DNA from: Bradyrhizobium sp. WSM1417
GTDB lineage: Bacteria > Pseudomonadota > Alphaproteobacteria > Rhizobiales > Xanthobacteraceae
Direction: 5' to 3'
Assembly: GCF_000515415.1 (NCBI RefSeq)
Contig: NZ_KI911783.1
Location: 722,501-786,500 of the forward strand
Length of the DNA: 64,000 nucleotides
The notes under the pieces: model-generated
Database searches by the model: none
The model's input: the letters and a program-made list of their open reading frames with translations, nothing else
What the model was told of the DNA's origin: nothing
Translations under genes and position numbers: made by a program
Part shown: positions 15,218 through 24,709 of the stretch, one piece after another
Numbering within the stretch: the stretch's first letter is position 1
Layout: every line of letters begins with the position of its first letter

Positions 15218-16312
15218 TCAGAACGACCCCAGCGCCACCGGGCGGAAGGCCTGCAACAGCTGCTGGTCCAGCTTGCCGCCCATGCCTTCCATCATCGTAA
15301 ACGCGCGCGAGTGGGTGAATGGCATGCGATAGGCGCGCTTCTCCACGAGTGCCGCGTAGATGTCGACGATCGTCGTGACCCGCACGATATCGCTGATTTG
15401 GTTCGACGAGAGATTGTTGGGATAACCGGAGCCGTCGAGGAATTCGTGGTGATGCAGCACGACGTCGAGCATCTCCGGCGGGAAGCCGCCTTGGGCTGCG
15501 AGCGCGTCATAGCCGCGGCGCGGATGCTGGCGGACTTCGGCCATCTCCTCGTCGGTGAGCTTGCCGGGCTTGTCGAGCAGCGCGGATGGAACGAAGGCCT
15601 TGCCGACGTCGTGCAGCAGCGCGGCACGGGTCAGCCGGCGCTGGTCGTCCTCGCGCATGCCGAGATGCTGGGCGAAGGAGACCGCAAATCCGGTCACGAA
15701 CAGGCAGTGGCGGTAGCTGCCGACATGGTGGCAGCCGACCGTGGTGAGCCACTCGCGCAGCGAGGAATGCTTGATCGCCTTCAGGATCTTGCTCTCGGCA
15801 GCGATGACGTCGTCGAAGGTCAGCGGCACCCCGAGCGGCAGCTTCTCGAACATCTTCTTCAGCACCGCATGCGCGGCCTCGACGCCGCGATTGAGCGTCT
15901 TGCCGCGATCGGTGGCGTCGTAGACGGCGGTGTCGGGGAAGGCCGCACGGATGCGCTGCAGGATGTCCTCGGGCTGAAGCGGCCGCGAGATGGTGTCGGT
16001 GGCGCCCAAGGCCCAGGCCTGCATGGTGCCGTGATGCAGGGCGTCGGCAAGCACGAACAGACGAGGCATCGCGCGATAGGCATCGCCACGCAGCTTGTTG
16101 CGCACCCGCTGCACGCTGTCGGGCGAACGCAGATTGATGTCGACCACGAGACCGGAGAGATCGCGCGAGGGCTGCTCGGGGAGCTCCTGCGTCGTCACTG
16201 TCGCGACGTCGCCGACCGCCCTGAGGATGCTGGCAAGCTCGCTGCTCTCGTCGCTCCGGTCGGAGGCGAGCAGGAGCCGGCGTTTGGCGGCTGGTTTGGC
16301 TGAGGCGTTCAT
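15218..16312 (-). CDS. HD-GYP domain protein with degenerate receiver domain
   Basis: A 364-residue protein. Residues 10-125 resemble a CheY-like receiver: a possible phospho-acceptor D58 is present, but the acidic pair is weak and the conserved Lys is Arg (SRPLQP, R110). Residues about 175-345 are an HD-GYP phosphodiesterase with HDVGK (H234-D235) and HHHE...GSGYP (288-298), complete for c-di-GMP hydrolysis. It probably lowers c-di-GMP, and the receiver may sense by other means. No cognate kinase is adjacent. Its start is well supported by the receiver fold. Confidence 0.88.
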   Translation of the reverse strand: MNASAKPAAKRRLLLASDRSDESSELASILRAVGDVATVTTQELPEQPSRDLSGLVVDINLRSPDSVQRVRNKLRGDAYRAMPRLFVLADALHHGTMQAWALGATDTISRPLQPEDILQRIRAAFPDTAVYDATDRGKTLNRGVEAAHAVLKKMFEKLPLGVPLTFDDVIAAESKILKAIKHSSLREWLTTVGCHHVGSYRHCLFVTGFAVSFAQHLGMREDDQRRLTRAALLHDVGKAFVPSALLDKPGKLTDEEMAEVRQHPRRGYDALAAQGGFPPEMLDVVLHHHEFLDGSGYPNNLSSNQISDIVRVTTIVDIYAALVEKRAYRMPFTHSRAFTMMEGMGGKLDQQLLQAFRPVALGSF

Positions 16313-16540
16313 GGCTTCCCCAAGAGCACGGGCGTGTTTCGGGCCAAAGCCTAAGCCGGATCAGGTTCTCCGGCCCTTAAGAGGCGTGCTCAATGGAACC
16401 CTGCGGAATCAGTGACAATTTTACGGAGTTCGCCTCTCCGGGCGGTTCCAATCAAAAACCTCGAAAACAACCCCATGCACAGTAGAATGGTCATTGATAA
16501 CAAAGGGAAATTTTGGGCACGGCCCCGCCCCACCCACTGC

Positions 16541-16643
16541 CGTCATCGCCCGGCTTGACCGGGCGATCCAGTACTCCGAGACGGCGCGGCTAGAACCGAG
16601 AAGCCGCGGCGTACTGGATGCCCCGCTTTCGCGGAGCATGACA
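16541..16643. repeat. Dispersed repeat, GTCATCGCCCGGCTTGACCG family (copy 1)
   Basis: It begins CGTCATCGCCCGGCTTGACC and has CCAGTACTCCGAGACGGC and GCGTACTGGATGCCCCGC inner arms before ending in CATGACAG. Related copies lie at 46306-46409 (same orientation) and 56335-56437 (inverted). Confidence 0.8.
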
Positions 16644-16681
16644 GCGAATATGCGGATGCGGTGTATCACGCTCAAACGAAT

Positions 16682-16705
16682 CCGCCGGGGGCTGCCCCCC
16701 GGCGG
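16682..16705 (-). terminator. GC-rich hairpin after the molybdenum-enzyme gene
   Basis: CCGCCGGGGGC and CCCCCCGGCGG form an almost perfect 11-bp stem with a tiny loop, 31 bases past the stop at 16736. The downstream minus-strand bases are ATTCGTTT, so the U-run is poor. It probably terminates or protects the iorAB-type transcript. Confidence 0.5.
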
Positions 16706-16735
16706 ATCAGGTCAGATCAACAATCGCAACCAGCC

Positions 16736-19027
16736 TTACGCCTTCATCGCGCTCTTCACGGCCTCCGCCGTGATCGGCAGGGCCCGGACGCGGGCGCCGG
16801 AGGCGTTGAAGATGGCATTGCCGATGGCGGGGGCAATCACTGTCACCGCGGGTTCGCCGACGCCGGTGGCCTTCTCGCCATTGGCGATCACGGCGATCGC
16901 GACCTCGGGCACCTGGCTCATGCGCAAGGGCGTGTAGCTGTCGAAATTGGTCTGCTCGATGCCACCGTCCTTCAGCGTCGCCTTCTCGTACATTGCCAGC
17001 GACAGGCCCCACAGCGCCGCACCCTCGACCTGGGCGCGGATGTTGTCGGGATGCACCTGCGTGCCGACGTCAGTGGCGACCGTGAGCTTCTTCACGGTCA
17101 CGTTGCCCGACGGCGCGACGGCGACGTGGGCGACGCAGGCCGTCCAGCTTGCAGTCGCACGTTCCTGCGACGAGACGCAGGCCACGCCCATGCCCTCACC
17201 TGTCGGCAGCTTCCTGGTGCCGTAGCCGGCAAGGCCCATCGCGGCGAGCAGTGTGTTGCGCAGCCGCTGCGCGCCGCCGTCGTTCTTGCCGGCGCCGTCG
17301 AGCAGCGAGATGCGGAACTGGGCGGGGTCCTTGCCCGCCGCAGCCGCGATCTCGTCGATCATGCTTTCGACCGCCCAGAAGGTCCAACCCGGCGCGACCG
17401 AGCGGAGCTGGCCGGACGGCGTGGCGTTGTGCGCCATCTCGTTCTTGATCGCGCGCACATGATGGTTGGGCACGGTGTAGAAGAAGTCGGCCCCGTTCAC
17501 AGTGAAGGAGTCGAGTGGACCCTTCTTGTCCACCGATGGCGTCAGGAAATCAGGGATTCCCCAGCGCGCAGTCGGCCAGGCCGAAACCACGTCGTGGCTG
17601 AGCGCGACGAGCTTGCCGTCGCCGTCCACGCCCGCCTTCACTTTTTGGTAGGTGAGCGGACGCGAGAAATCCATCGTCATGTCGTTCTCGCGCGTATAGA
17701 TCACCTTCACCGGCTTGCCGATGGCCTTCGCCGCCTGCACCGCCGGAATCATCATGTCGGCATCGAGCCTGCGGCCAAAGCCGCCGCCGAGCCACATCTG
17801 ATGCATGACGACGAATTTTGGATCGATCCCAGCCGCGCCCGCCGCGATCGCGCCGGAGCGCGTCGCGAACTGGTTGCCGGAATAGATGTGCAGGATCTCG
17901 CCCTTGAACTCCGCCGTGGCGTTCATTGGCTCCATCGGCGCATGGATGTTGATGCTGGTGGTGTACTCCGCCTCGAGCACCTTGGCCGCCGTGCCGAACG
18001 CCGCCGCGGGATCGCCGTCCTTGACGAAGAACTGGCCGGAATCCTCCTGCTTCTGAAGCCGCATGGCCTCGTCGAGCAGCGACTGGCTCGACACTTTCGC
18101 GTTCGGACCGCCGTCATAGGCGATCTTGAGCGCCTGCGCCGCCTTCTTGGCATTGGCATAGGTGCCGGCGACCGCGACGACCCAGCCCGAGGTCGTTCCG
18201 GTCTTGTCGTCGAGGGTGACGGCCTTGATGAAGCCCGGCACTTTCTTGGCGGCGCTGTCGTCGACCGACTTGACCGTGGCGCCGAAGCGCACCGGCGGTG
18301 TCACCACCGCGCCATAGGCCATGCCCGGAATCATCACGTCGATGCCGTATTTGGCCGTGCCATTGGTCTTGGAGGGGATGTCGAGTTGCGGCACCGACAC
18401 GCCGATCATGGTGTATTGATCCGGCGTCTTCAGCTTGATCGCCTTGAGCTCGTCCGGCGTAAAAGTTTTGGTCGCCTTGCCGCTCTTGACGATGTCGGCG
18501 AACGACATCGATTTCTTCGACTTCGGATGCGAGACCATGGAGTCGCGCACCACCAGCTCGTCCTTGAAGTAAGGCGGCAGGCCCATGGCGGCTGCGGCCG
18601 CTTCCGTCAGCGCGATGCGGCCCGCGGCGCCGGCCCGGCTCATGGCCTCGAAGTTCATCATGGTCGACCAGCTTCCGCCGGTGATCTGCGCGCCGAGCAC
18701 GGGATCGTTGAACTTCGGATCGTTGGAGGCAAGCTGCACGCGCATGTCGCTCCATTTGGCCCCTAACTCTTCGGCCACGATCTGCGCCATGGTGGAGGCG
18801 ATGTGCTGGCCCATGTCGGCCTTGCCGCAGGTGACGGTGACGAGACCATCGGGCGCGATCGCGTACCAGACACTGGGCTCGAAGTTCTGGGGCGCCGCGA
18901 GCGCCTCACCGATGCCGGGCACGCCGGCATAACCGAGCACGAGGCCGGTGGCCGCGGTGCCGACCAGGAAGGAGCGGCGGCTGAGATCTGTGGTTTCGGC
19001 TGTGACGCTCTTGATGTGGTTATTCAT
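16736..19027 (-). CDS. Molybdopterin-binding oxidoreductase large subunit (IorB-like)
   Basis: A 763-residue protein of the isoquinoline 1-oxidoreductase beta / aldehyde dehydrogenase family. It begins with a Tat signal ([20 protein letters not shown]), so the enzyme is periplasmic. Glycine-rich molybdopterin-binding segments include [15 protein letters not shown] and [10 protein letters not shown]. It hydroxylates or oxidises a heterocycle or aldehyde using a molybdenum cofactor and passes electrons to the 2Fe-2S subunit encoded just upstream. The start overlaps that gene's stop by four bases. No cytochrome subunit follows. Substrate unknown. A start further upstream would read through the small-subunit gene in the wrong frame and is rejected. 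Confidence 0.92.
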   Translation of the reverse strand: MNNHIKSVTAETTDLSRRSFLVGTAATGLVLGYAGVPGIGEALAAPQNFEPSVWYAIAPDGLVTVTCGKADMGQHIASTMAQIVAEELGAKWSDMRVQLASNDPKFNDPVLGAQITGGSWSTMMNFEAMSRAGAAGRIALTEAAAAAMGLPPYFKDELVVRDSMVSHPKSKKSMSFADIVKSGKATKTFTPDELKAIKLKTPDQYTMIGVSVPQLDIPSKTNGTAKYGIDVMIPGMAYGAVVTPPVRFGATVKSVDDSAAKKVPGFIKAVTLDDKTGTTSGWVVAVAGTYANAKKAAQALKIAYDGGPNAKVSSQSLLDEAMRLQKQEDSGQFFVKDGDPAAAFGTAAKVLEAEYTTSINIHAPMEPMNATAEFKGEILHIYSGNQFATRSGAIAAGAAGIDPKFVVMHQMWLGGGFGRRLDADMMIPAVQAAKAIGKPVKVIYTRENDMTMDFSRPLTYQKVKAGVDGDGKLVALSHDVVSAWPTARWGIPDFLTPSVDKKGPLDSFTVNGADFFYTVPNHHVRAIKNEMAHNATPSGQLRSVAPGWTFWAVESMIDEIAAAAGKDPAQFRISLLDGAGKNDGGAQRLRNTLLAAMGLAGYGTRKLPTGEGMGVACVSSQERATASWTACVAHVAVAPSGNVTVKKLTVATDVGTQVHPDNIRAQVEGAALWGLSLAMYEKATLKDGGIEQTNFDSYTPLRMSQVPEVAIAVIANGEKATGVGEPAVTVIAPAIGNAIFNASGARVRALPITAEAVKSAMKA

Positions 19028-19515
19028 GTGGGCCTCCGCTCGTTGCCGGAGGCGGATGCGGTGCGCATCTCGGTTGCGGCGCGCATGATTGCCTTCTGGA
19101 TCCGCGAATAGGTCATGCAACGGCAGAGATTGCCGTCCATATGCGCCACGACCTCTTCCTTGGTCGGGTTGGGATTTTTCGCCAGCAGCGACGCGGCCTG
19201 CATGATCTGCCCGGACTGGCAGTAGCCGCATTGCGGAACCTGCTCGGCGATCCACGCCTTCTGCAAGGGATGGTCGCCCTTGGCGGCGAGGCCTTCGATC
19301 GTGGTGATCTTCTTGCCGGCGACATCGCCGACCATGGTCTGGCACGAGCGCACGGCTTCGCCGTTGACGTGCACGGTGCAGGCCCCGCAAAGCCCGGCAC
19401 CGCAGCCGAACTTGGTGCCGGTCATCTGCAATTGCTCGCGGATCGCCCAGAGGAGCGGCGTGTCGTTCGCCGCATCCACGGACATACTCCGCCCGTTGAT
19501 GGTGAGAGTTGGCAT
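19024..19515 (-). CDS. 2Fe-2S small subunit of molybdenum oxidoreductase (IorA-like)
   Basis: A 163-residue ferredoxin-like subunit with two 2Fe-2S centres: [12 protein letters not shown] with a later Cys in the plant-type domain, and [10 protein letters not shown] with NLCRCMTY in the helical domain. It transfers electrons from the molybdenum active site to an external acceptor. It begins [19 protein letters not shown] at 19515, which aligns with family starts. Its stop overlaps the large-subunit start (ATGA), so the pair forms a coupled operon. The partner carries the Tat signal, and this subunit would be exported with it by hitchhiking, as known for the family. Confidence 0.92.
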   Translation of the reverse strand: MPTLTINGRSMSVDAANDTPLLWAIREQLQMTGTKFGCGAGLCGACTVHVNGEAVRSCQTMVGDVAGKKITTIEGLAAKGDHPLQKAWIAEQVPQCGYCQSGQIMQAASLLAKNPNPTKEEVVAHMDGNLCRCMTYSRIQKAIMRAATEMRTASASGNERRPT

Positions 19516-19821
19516 AGGCGTCTTCCCCTGCCGGTGCATGAAGCCGCTTACGGCGGCAACTTGTGTTGACGGACGCCCACCGGGCCGGCGCCAGCCTTGA
19601 TCGCAAGAATGATCGCGTTCAGGCGCGGAGGCAAATGCAATTTGGAATCGATCGAACAAACGCGGCGCGCGTATCTTGTGCGTTGCGAGAACAGCAATCA
19701 TGCAGCGACTGGACGCAACAGAGTGCACGCCAAACATGCAGGCCATCGCGGCACGGCGGTTTCCTCCGAGTAACCCGGCGCGCTAGGATGGGTGAAGAAA
19801 CGAGATAACAAGAGGCATGCA

Positions 19822-20586
19822 ATGGCTGGGATCGATCGGGACGGCGTCAAAATCTACTACGAGGTTCATGGCGAAGGCCCGCCGCTGCTGCTGACCCACG
19901 GCTACTCATCGACCTCGGCGATGTGGCATGGGCAGGTCGATGCGCTCGCGAAGGACCACAAGCTGATCCTGTGGGACATGCGCGGTCACGGCCAGTCCGA
20001 CTATCCCGACGATCCCGCCGCCTACAGCGAAGCGCTCACGGTCGGCGACATGGCGGCGATCCTCGATGTGGTCGGCACTGAGCGCGCCATCATCGGCGGG
20101 CTGTCGCTCGGCGGCTACATGTCGCTGGCCTTCGCTCGCGCGCATCCAAAGCGCGTCCGCGCGCTGCTGATCATCGACACCGGCCCGGGCTTCAAGGAGG
20201 ACGACGCACGCGAGGCCTGGAATGCGCGGGCGCTCGCCACTGCCGACAAGTTCGACCGCGAAGGGCTCGACGTGCTGAAGGCGGCGACGCGCGAGCGCGC
20301 CACCGCGAACCACCGCAATGCCAGGGGATTGGCGCTCGCCGCACGCGGCATGCTGACCCAGCGCGATGCGAAGGTGATCGAGCTGCTGCCGGAGATCAAG
20401 GTGCCTAGCCTGATCGTGGTCGGCGCCGACGACACGCCGTTCCTCGCCGCGTCGGACTACATGGCCGCGAAAATTCCCGGCGCGGAAAAGGTCGTGATCC
20501 CCGCCGCCGGACATGCCGTCAACATCGACCAGCCGCAGGCTTTTGTTGACGCGGTGCTGCCTTTCCTGAAGAACTTGCCGGAATAG
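19822..20586 (+). CDS. Alpha/beta hydrolase
   Basis: A 254-residue alpha/beta-hydrolase fold enzyme. The oxyanion region is LLLTHGYSSTSAMW, the nucleophile elbow GLSLGGYMS holds the Ser, the acid is the Asp in VVGADDTPF and the His is in AAGHAVNID. It resembles 3-oxoadipate enol-lactonase/haloalkane-type hydrolases, but the substrate is not determined. The ATG at 19822 has AGAGG eight bases upstream; an ATG at 19792 would add ten basic residues. It is on the plus strand, diverging from the molybdenum-enzyme pair, and the next gene follows 24 bases later, possibly in one transcript. Confidence 0.88.
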   Translation: MAGIDRDGVKIYYEVHGEGPPLLLTHGYSSTSAMWHGQVDALAKDHKLILWDMRGHGQSDYPDDPAAYSEALTVGDMAAILDVVGTERAIIGGLSLGGYMSLAFARAHPKRVRALLIIDTGPGFKEDDAREAWNARALATADKFDREGLDVLKAATRERATANHRNARGLALAARGMLTQRDAKVIELLPEIKVPSLIVVGADDTPFLAASDYMAAKIPGAEKVVIPAAGHAVNIDQPQAFVDAVLPFLKNLPE

Positions 20587-20610
20587 GACGATCGGACGGG
20601 AACAGTGGCA

Positions 20611-20946
20611 ATGAAGCGAGCGATGTTGGCTGCGGGCGCGGTGTTGCTGTCGATGTCTGCGCAAGCCGAGCAGTTCGGCGGGACACCACCCCGCGTGCCC
20701 TTCGTCGCGACCTTGTCGAACAACACGCCGCTCGCCTTCGGCATGGATGCCGGGCAGACCGCGCGGGCGCTGGGGCAACCGCTGCAATATGTGCGCGGGC
20801 GTCCCGGCAACGAGATCTATCTCGCGCTTCGCAACATCGGCGGCAGCGGACTGATCCCCTACCGTCACCGCCTGTTCCTGCAGTTCCGTCATGGCCGGCT
20901 GGCGGGATGGAAGGAGGACTATGGCGAGAACTGGATGTGGGAGTGA
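20611..20946 (+). CDS. Exported hypothetical protein (111 aa)
   Basis: A small exported protein. The N-terminus (MKRAMLAAGAVLLSMSAQA) is a signal peptide with an AQA cleavage site. The mature part is beta-rich with YVRGRPGNEIYLALRN and HRLFLQFRHGRLAGWKEDYG, which looks like an SH3- or BamE-like fold. The ATG at 20611 is spaced well from GGGA; a GTG at 20605 is possible. It follows the alpha/beta hydrolase closely. I recognise no named family; a periplasmic assembly or binding role is only a guess from the fold impression. Confidence 0.65.
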   Translation: MKRAMLAAGAVLLSMSAQAEQFGGTPPRVPFVATLSNNTPLAFGMDAGQTARALGQPLQYVRGRPGNEIYLALRNIGGSGLIPYRHRLFLQFRHGRLAGWKEDYGENWMWE

Positions 20947-20947
20947 T

Positions 20948-21070
20948 TGCCCCTCCTCATGGTGAGGAGGCGCGAAGCACCGTCTCGAACCATGCAGGCC
21001 CGGCTGTTGCATCTCGGCCTCTATTCTTCGAGACGCGCGCAAGAGCGCGCTCCTCAGTATGAGGAGAAAG
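20948..21070. repeat. Dispersed palindromic repeat (CCTCATGGTGAGGAG type)
   Basis: The left arm CCTCATGGTGAGGAG...CGTCTCGAA is inverted against TTCGAGACGCGCG...GCTCCTCAGTATGAGG. It fills most of the gap before the dienelactone-hydrolase gene. Repeats of this form are common in Bradyrhizobium. Confidence 0.75.
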
Positions 21071-21104
21071 AGTGAATTCGTGACAACCAACAAGGACAAC
21101 CCGC

Positions 21105-21776
21105 GTGGGACAAGACATCAAGCTGACGACCTCCGACAATTTCCAGCTCAGTGCCTATCGCGCTGATCCCGCGGGCACGGCGAAGGGCGCGGTGGTGGTG
21201 ATCCAGGAAATTTTCGGGGTCAACCATCACATCCGCTCGGTCTGCGATCGCCTCGCCGGGGAAGGCTATGTCGCGATCGCCCCGTCGATCTTCGACCGGA
21301 CCTCGCCGGGTTTCCAGTCCGGCTACACGCCTGACGAGATCGCGGAAGCGCGCAAGTTCGTCGCCAGTCCGGATTGGGACGCGATGCTGCGCGACACCCA
21401 GGCGGCGATCGATGCGGTGAAGAGCGTCGGGCCGGTCGGCATCATCGGCTTTTGCCTGGGCGGCAGCGTCGCCTTCGTCGCGGCGACACGGCTGTCAGGC
21501 CTGAAGGCCGCGATCGGCTATTACGGCGGCGCAGTCGTGCGCTTTGCCGACGAGACACCCAAGGTGCCGACGCAGCTGCATTTTGGCGAGAAGGATGCCG
21601 GCATTCCCCTGACCGACGTCGAAACCATCAAGACGAAGCGGCCGGACGTGGAGGTCTTCGTCTATCCGGGCGCGCAGCACGGCTTTCATTGCGACGAGCG
21701 GGCGAGCTACGACAAAGCCAGCGCCGACGTCGCCTGGCCGCGCAGCATGGGATTTTTCGCGAGGCATTTGAAATAG
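21105..21776 (+). CDS. Dienelactone hydrolase family protein
   Basis: A 223-residue enzyme of the DLH family. The nucleophile is Cys in GFCLGGSVAF, the acid is Asp in GEKDAGIPL and the His is in GAQHGFHCD, so the Cys-Asp-His triad is complete. The family hydrolyses dienelactones and other lactones or esters in aromatic catabolism. The start is GTG at 21105. It follows a repeat and stands alone between two hypothetical genes, so pathway context is weak. Length matches the family (about 220-240 residues). Confidence 0.9.
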   Translation: MGQDIKLTTSDNFQLSAYRADPAGTAKGAVVVIQEIFGVNHHIRSVCDRLAGEGYVAIAPSIFDRTSPGFQSGYTPDEIAEARKFVASPDWDAMLRDTQAAIDAVKSVGPVGIIGFCLGGSVAFVAATRLSGLKAAIGYYGGAVVRFADETPKVPTQLHFGEKDAGIPLTDVETIKTKRPDVEVFVYPGAQHGFHCDERASYDKASADVAWPRSMGFFARHLK

Positions 21777-21800
21777 AAGCGCGCGCGGCTGTCTTCGCTG

Positions 21801-21834
21801 TCATTTCGGGCTCGTGCTTCGCGCCCCGGAATGA
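21801..21834. repeat. Short inverted repeat TCATTTCGGG / CCCCGGAATGA
   Basis: A 34-base hairpin-forming element just past the dienelactone-hydrolase stop: TCATTTCGGG, a short GC loop and CCCCGGAATGA. It may act as a terminator-like structure or be a REP-type relic. Confidence 0.5.
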
Positions 21835-21914
21835 CGAGCAGGAATCGGGTGGCTGCATCCTGCCGCACGGCGATAGAGCTGGCCGATAAAGCCAACCCAC
21901 GCCGGGAGATCGTG

Positions 21915-22397
21915 ATGCAGCAAGCCAATACGAACATCGTCATCCGCAATCCGTTCGGCACCATGGACGTGCCCGCGCCTGATGATCGCGACGTCATGGA
22001 TTATGCCGCAACCGCCACGCTTGCCGGCGATGCCGCCGACGTCAACGCGGCGGCGTGGGCAAAAATCGCGGCACAGTCAGACCCGCTCGACGGCATCTGG
22101 GCCAGCCGCTGGAATGGCGGCGCAGATCCGACCATTGCCGGCGATACGCCGCAAGCATGGAAAGAAGGACGCGCTGAGGTGCGGGTCACAGGCGAGCGCA
22201 TCTTCCTGCGCTTCGACTGGGACCATGGCCGCCGGCACGGGCTGATCGATGTGGCGCGCGACGGCGGGGATCGCCTGGTCGGGAAATATATCAACCTGAC
22301 CAATCCGGCGATCACACGGCCATGGGTTGGGCTGGTGGTCGATGCCACCAGGATCGACGGATGTTTTCCGAACGGGCGGCTGGATTTCAGAAGGTGA
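21915..22397 (+). CDS. Conserved hypothetical protein (160 aa)
   Basis: A 160-residue soluble protein beginning MQQANTNIVIRNPFGTMDVP. The second half is beta-rich with a lipocalin-like feel: GIWASRWNG, VTGERIFLRFDWDHGRR and GKYINLTNPAI. It has no signal peptide. The ATG at 21915 has GGGAGA nine bases upstream. It is convergent with the polysaccharide-export gene, ending two bases from that gene's stop. I do not recognise a named family. Confidence 0.65.
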   Translation: MQQANTNIVIRNPFGTMDVPAPDDRDVMDYAATATLAGDAADVNAAAWAKIAAQSDPLDGIWASRWNGGADPTIAGDTPQAWKEGRAEVRVTGERIFLRFDWDHGRRHGLIDVARDGGDRLVGKYINLTNPAITRPWVGLVVDATRIDGCFPNGRLDFRR

Positions 22398-22398
22398 G

Positions 22399-23142
22399 CT
22401 AGAACCAGCGCTCGCCGACGAACACGGTGTCTCCGGGGCTCAAGGGGGTGCCGAGCGGCACCACAGCGCGCATGGCGCCGCCGGCTTCAGTGTGCGTGAC
22501 GGTGACCACATCGCGCTTGGCGCGGGGCGAGAAGCCGCCGGCAATCGCAACGGCGCTTTCGACCGTCATGTTCGGCACATACGGATACTGGCCGGGCGCG
22601 GAGACTTCGCCGAGAATGAAGAACGGGCGATAGGCTTCGATCTCGACGGCAACCGAGGGCTCGCGGATGTAGCCGTTGCGCAGCCGCGCGGCGATCTCGC
22701 CGGCAAGGCCCGCCGGGGTACGGCCGCGTGCCGGCACGCCGCCGATCAGCGGCATCGTGATGGAGCCGCCGGCGTCGATCGCGTAGCTGTTGGTGAGACC
22801 TTCCTGGCCATAGACCACGACGCGCAGCCTGTCGCCAGCGTCGAGATGGTAGGAGGAATCGTAGCGGACCGGCGCCGCCATCGGTGCGGCATAACCGACC
22901 GGCATGGGCGCAGGCGAGGCAAAGGAATTGCTGAGTGCTGCGATGGCACCGCCGCCACTGCCGACGACGACCGGCTGCGGCGCGTTGTACGGCTGGCCAT
23001 AGGCCATCGAATCGAGATCGGCGCGCGGCTGCACATACGCGACGGGACCAGCGGTTTGCATGCAGCCGCCAAGGGTCAGCGCGGCGGACGCTGCCAGGGA
23101 CGCTGCCGAGATCGACCATCGAAACGCGCGTGCAACCGGCAC
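22399..23142 (-). CDS. Polysaccharide export outer-membrane lipoprotein (Wza/ExoF-like)
   Basis: A 247-residue lipoprotein with a signal and lipobox (ALTLGGC). After a flexible glycine/proline-rich stretch, the Poly_export domain starts at HLDAGDRLRVVVYGQEGLTN and continues with SITMPLIGGVPARG and LRNGYIREPSVAVEI. A C-terminal SLBB-like segment (FFILGEVSAPGQYPYVPNMT) follows. It would form part of the outer-membrane pore for exported polysaccharide. No biosynthesis cluster is adjacent, so the substrate is unknown. The gene is monocistronic as seen. Confidence 0.88.
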   Translation of the reverse strand: MPVARAFRWSISAASLAASAALTLGGCMQTAGPVAYVQPRADLDSMAYGQPYNAPQPVVVGSGGGAIAALSNSFASPAPMPVGYAAPMAAPVRYDSSYHLDAGDRLRVVVYGQEGLTNSYAIDAGGSITMPLIGGVPARGRTPAGLAGEIAARLRNGYIREPSVAVEIEAYRPFFILGEVSAPGQYPYVPNMTVESAVAIAGGFSPRAKRDVVTVTHTEAGGAMRAVVPLGTPLSPGDTVFVGERWF

Positions 23143-23248
23143 CGGACTTATCCCTCGAAACGAGACAGCTTCAGTGATGCACCGGTTATGGTTAATAAAG
23201 CGTTGAGGGGCGTGGGTGGCGCGACGATGCGGCTACGGGCGCAGTGCG

Positions 23249-23396
23249 CCCCCTCTCCCGCCTGCGGGAGAGGGTTGGGGAGAGGGTGCCTCCACGACGG
23301 GACAATCCCCTCGAGGAGAGAACCCTCACCCGGCGCGCGGGACGATGCTTCGCATCGCCCGGGACGCGCCGACCTCTCCCGCAAGCGGGAGAGGTC
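23249..23396. repeat. Dispersed repeat, CCTCTCCCGC...GCGGGAGAGG family (copy 1)
   Basis: It has CCCCTCTCCCGCCTGCGGGAGAGGG at the left end, CCCTCACCCGG inside and CCTCTCCCGCAAGCGGGAGAGG at the right end. Members of this family recur at 29363, 29900, 37037, 38613 and 43466. Confidence 0.85.
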
Positions 23397-23416
23397 GCAC
23401 CACCTTCGCGGCTAGC

Positions 23417-24073
23417 TTACGCGCTCACACCGACACCGATCGGGCAGGACACGCCGGTGCCGCCCAGGCCGCAATAGCCGGCGGGATTCTTGGCCAGATA
23501 TTGCTGATGATAGTCCTCGGCAAAGTAGAATTCGCCGGCGGGTGCGATCTCGGTGGTGATGGTGCCGAGACCTTTTGCAGCAAGCGCCTTCTGATAGAGC
23601 GCCTTCGATTGATCGGCCGCTGTCTTCTGCGCGTCTGAAGTGGTGTAGATCGCGCTTCGGTATTGCGTGCCGACGTCGTTGCCCTGACGCATGCCCTGCG
23701 TCGGGTTGTGGCTCTCCCAGAAGGTCTTCAACAGCTTCTCGTAAGACACCTTGTTCGGATCGAACACGACCAGCACCACTTCGGTGTGACCGGTGCGGCC
23801 CGAGCAGGTCTCTTCATAAGTCGGGTTCGGCGTGTGGCCTCCGGCATAGCCGACAGCCGTTGTGTAAACGCCCTCGCCGAGCTCCCAGAACTTGCGCTCG
23901 GCGCCCCAGAAGCAGCCGAGCCCGAACACCGCCTGCTCGAGACCGGCGGGATAAGGCGGCTGCAACTTGGCACCGTTGACGAAATGGGTGGTCGCGGTCG
24001 GAATGGCTTGCGCACGGCCGGGCAGCGCTTCCGTGGCGCTCGGCAATGCAGTGGTCTTGCGCATGAACAGCAT
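23417..24073 (-). CDS. msrA: Peptide-methionine (S)-S-oxide reductase
   Basis: A 218-residue MsrA. The catalytic Cys is C54 in [29 protein letters not shown] and [16 protein letters not shown] are family signatures, and resolving cysteines lie in the C-terminal [13 protein letters not shown]. It repairs S-sulfoxidised methionine in proteins using thioredoxin. No signal peptide is clear, so it acts in the cytosol. Length suits the longer alpha-proteobacterial form. It is a single gene between a repeat and a small membrane-protein gene. Confidence 0.95.
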   Translation of the reverse strand: MLFMRKTTALPSATEALPGRAQAIPTATTHFVNGAKLQPPYPAGLEQAVFGLGCFWGAERKFWELGEGVYTTAVGYAGGHTPNPTYEETCSGRTGHTEVVLVVFDPNKVSYEKLLKTFWESHNPTQGMRQGNDVGTQYRSAIYTTSDAQKTAADQSKALYQKALAAKGLGTITTEIAPAGEFYFAEDYHQQYLAKNPAGYCGLGGTGVSCPIGVGVSA

Positions 24074-24247
24074 GGACGGATCTCCAAGAACGAGCTGCCC
24101 GTCGCCTGGGACAAGCTATTGAGCCAAGGCGATGAGCCAAGCGCTCAGGCGGCGTGCTCGCGATCAGTTGGGAATATAGGTCTTTACGCGCAAAGGGGCA
24201 GCCCTGTTACGCCGCGCGCGGGTCGGTTCAAGTCGCGAATTGAAAGC

Positions 24248-24565
24248 TCAATCCCGGGAATAGCCGATCAGCGGCTTGCGCGGGCGGAACAGGATCATCA
24301 GGAGGATGCCGAGAATGCCGAGGACGGCGAAAACCGGCTGATCCAGCACCAGCCGGATCACCGAGGTCCAGAGCCAGGGCGCCTTGGCCTCGACCCAAGT
24401 CCGGAATGCCGTCTGGCTGGCCTGATTGATGTCGTTCCAGAACTGGCCGAAGCGGGTGAACCGAAGGGTCTGGTCGGCGACCCAGCGGGCGCCGTCATAG
24501 ACCATGAAGATGAACCCGCCGGCGAGCAGCAACAGCCCAATCAGTCGGAAAAAGCCGCGGATCAT
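24248..24565 (-). CDS. Small two-segment membrane protein
   Basis: A 105-residue protein with a hydrophobic N-terminal segment ([20 protein letters not shown]) and a second near the C-terminus ([17 protein letters not shown]), joined by an amphipathic loop. It is probably an inner-membrane hairpin protein. GAGG lies eight bases before the start. An 18-bp perfect palindrome sits 16-33 bases upstream of the start, so expression may be controlled. I recognise no characterised family. Its stop is 174 bases from the msrA start on the same strand. Confidence 0.7.
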   Translation of the reverse strand: MIRGFFRLIGLLLLAGGFIFMVYDGARWVADQTLRFTRFGQFWNDINQASQTAFRTWVEAKAPWLWTSVIRLVLDQPVFAVLGILGILLMILFRPRKPLIGYSRD

Positions 24566-24580
24566 GCCTCACCCTCTATA

Positions 24581-24598
24581 GTCGTCCGATCGGACGAC
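24581..24598. promoter_or_regulatory. 18-bp perfect palindrome GTCGTCCGATCGGACGAC
   Basis: It lies 16-33 bases upstream of the small membrane-protein gene and about 110 bases upstream of the rpsT promoter. Related words (CGATCGGACGA) recur at about 25278-25288, downstream of rpsT. It fits a dimeric repressor operator; the regulator is unknown. Confidence 0.5.
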
Positions 24599-24709
24599 CC
24601 TCGGAACGCCGCCAGCCAATACAAGGGAGACGGCAGAAATTCAACCTCTTCAGGGCGTTACAGCATTCATCCGCGCCCTGAGGGGTTGCTTTTGCAGCCC
24701 CGGAAAGCG

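Larger units (their letters stand above)
16313..16735. other. Gene-free stretch with one repeat and a terminator-like hairpin
   Basis: No convincing gene is seen. It holds the probable upstream region of the HD-GYP gene, a dispersed repeat at 16541-16643, and a GC-rich hairpin at 16682-16705. Confidence 0.6.

Noticed and set aside
16661..18766. Plus-strand ORF of 701 codons opposite the molybdenum-enzyme gene
   Set aside because: It is a high-GC shadow frame rich in Arg, His and Gly with no domain; the minus-strand IorB-like protein is clearly real.
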